Positions 13,844 through 14,757 of a stretch of DNA of 14,757 nt are shown here, in pieces. The DNA lies in the NCBI GenBank assembly GCA_947594095.1, contig CANQEA010000033.1, positions 1 through 14,757 on the forward strand. The letters run 5' to 3'. Position numbers and translations under genes: made by a program. Under the pieces are notes generated by a model that had not been told where the DNA came from, did not search any database, and was given only the letters and a program-made list of their open reading frames with translations. Each line of letters starts with the position of its first letter. The first letter of the stretch is position 1. The DNA is from an uncultured Clostridia bacterium. GTDB taxonomy: Bacteria; Bacillota_A; Clostridia; TANB77; CAG-508.

Positions 13844-14314
13844 CTATCTTGTAATTTTTAGTTTATTAAGAATATTTTCTTCTTTAGGTCTCATAACCTT
13901 TTTATCTTCTTCTTCAATATGGTCATAACCCATCAAGTGATAAAAACCGTGTACTAGCATATAGCTTAATTCTCTTTCAAAGCTGTGATTGTACTCTTTT
14001 GCTTGTTCTTCTACCTTTTCAATTGAAATTATAATATCTCCTAAAACATCTTCATGAATAAAGTCTTGATCTTTTATTTTCTCGTCTAACTCGTCCTTTT
14101 CAAACATAGGAAAAGAAAGCACATCAGTTGCTTTGTCAATTTTCCTATACTCTTTATTAATTTTTTTAATTTGCATTGGAGTTGTTAGTGTAACTGTAAT
14201 ACTTAATTTAGAGTTTTCTAGCTTTTCTTCTTTCATGCATTGCTGTAGTACTTTCTTAACAATTTCTTCATATATTTCTTTTTCTTCTACATCTTCATAA
14301 ATTATTTCATACAT
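13844..14314 (-). CDS. ybeY: endoribonuclease YbeY (rRNA maturation factor)
   Basis: This 156-residue protein carries the zinc-binding signature HGFYHLMGYDH (122-132) with His122, His126 and His132, and the conserved KATDVLSFP segment (61-69). YbeY is a single-strand-specific RNase used in 16S rRNA 3'-end maturation and ribosome quality control. The length is typical. The start overlaps the stop of the upstream gene by 13 nt, implying coupling. In many Firmicutes ybeY follows phoH; the gene upstream here is not recognisably phoH. Confidence 0.95.
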   Translation of the reverse strand: MYEIIYEDVEEKEIYEEIVKKVLQQCMKEEKLENSKLSITVTLTTPMQIKKINKEYRKIDKATDVLSFPMFEKDELDEKIKDQDFIHEDVLGDIIISIEKVEEQAKEYNHSFERELSYMLVHGFYHLMGYDHIEEEDKKVMRPKEENILNKLKITR

Positions 14315-14757
14315 TTTTTGATATTTTCTCCTATTTTTACGTAAGATCCTTCTGATTTGTAAGAATTTTTAATTTGTCTAATTGCATCATAATCAACTAA
14401 TTTTCTTTTATAATAAGTAATTAGTTTTGTATAATCTATTTTAGAGTTTCTTATCTTTTTCATATCATCTTTAATAAATAATACTTCTTTTTGTTTTACG
14501 TATTCCATAAAATCTGTTTCTTTTAGCTTTTTAATTTCTTTATATTTTTGCCAAAACTCTTTGTAATTTTCTCTATCTTGATTATTTGCCCAATATACTT
14601 TTGTAGATAATAGTTTTACATGATAATCTTCCATTAAGTTAATTAACATTGAATATGTCTTTTCTCTTTTTGTTGCAATCTTTGTGTCTTGAAGTAAAGT
14701 TCTTGCATCTTTAAGTAGTTTTTCATAACATTGTTCTGCAACAATAAGTGGTAAACT
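14302..14757 (-). CDS. unknown protein, C-terminal part (5' end outside window)
   Basis: The frame is open to the right edge, so the ATG at 14649 is probably internal and the true start lies beyond 14757. The visible 151 residues are charged, mostly helical and rich in lysine and tyrosine (SLPLIVAEQCYEKLLKDA, then YHVKLLSTKVYWANNQDREN and YKEFWQKYKEIKKLK). No membrane helix is visible. It overlaps ybeY by 13 nt and so belongs to that operon. I do not recognise the family from this fragment; a C-terminal extension of a larger enzyme is possible. Confidence 0.65.
   Translation of the reverse strand, partial: SLPLIVAEQCYEKLLKDARTLLQDTKIATKREKTYSMLINLMEDYHVKLLSTKVYWANNQDRENYKEFWQKYKEIKKLKETDFMEYVKQKEVLFIKDDMKKIRNSKIDYTKLITYYKRKLVDYDAIRQIKNSYKSEGSYVKIGENIKKCMK

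Noticed and set aside
1..14757. tRNA or rRNA genes, including a tRNA that might explain the CGG decoding
   Set aside because: No cloverleaf-like GC-rich segments or rRNA signatures were seen on either strand; the decoding machinery must lie elsewhere in the genome.

Overview
The window looks like a chromosome segment of a low-GC, endospore-forming Firmicute of the Clostridia type, probably an uncultured gut lineage. The base composition is very AT-rich, Shine-Dalgarno sites are strong (GGAGG), arginine is mostly AGA, and TAA is the usual stop. A gerA-gerB-gerC spore germination receptor operon is present. Exact taxonomy cannot be read from the sequence.

Positions 1-3570 form an accessory, mostly minus-strand region. 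It holds the start of an unknown gene at the left edge, a class D-like sortase, a RelE/YafQ-DinJ toxin-antitoxin pair lying between two near-identical 62-bp leader repeats, and a type IV pilin-like secreted protein. The last ~150 bp of the pilin-like gene are about 51% GC and rich in NNY codons, like the variable region of a diversity-generating retroelement; a 15-bp GC-rich hairpin follows. A ~630-bp, very AT-rich intergenic stretch carries a consensus sigma-A promoter for the pilin gene and several palindromes.

Positions 3571-7880 hold the plus-strand operon gerA, gerB, gerC and a small two-helix membrane protein, ending in a bidirectional terminator. From 7883 to the right edge everything is housekeeping on the minus strand: secG, rnr (RNase R) and manC; a YugP-like metallopeptidase; and, as a separate unit, an unknown partial gene, ybeY, a DUF3048/YerB-like gene and ylbF.

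The main result is a shared feature of three broken-looking genes. gerA, the pilin-like gene and the toxin gene each need one +1 frameshift to give their conserved protein. In all three the shift falls exactly at an in-frame CGG codon, and skipping the C gives GGN, a conserved glycine. I checked every CGG in the roughly 4,300 codons of the window: these three are the only in-frame CGGs, and all others lie out of frame. CGA, by contrast, is read normally as arginine, once in the same GCT-CG context. This suggests CGG is unassigned in this organism and serves as a +1 frameshift signal (or CGGN is decoded as one glycine). Independent gene decay is the main alternative, and the toxin also carries a true in-frame TAA.
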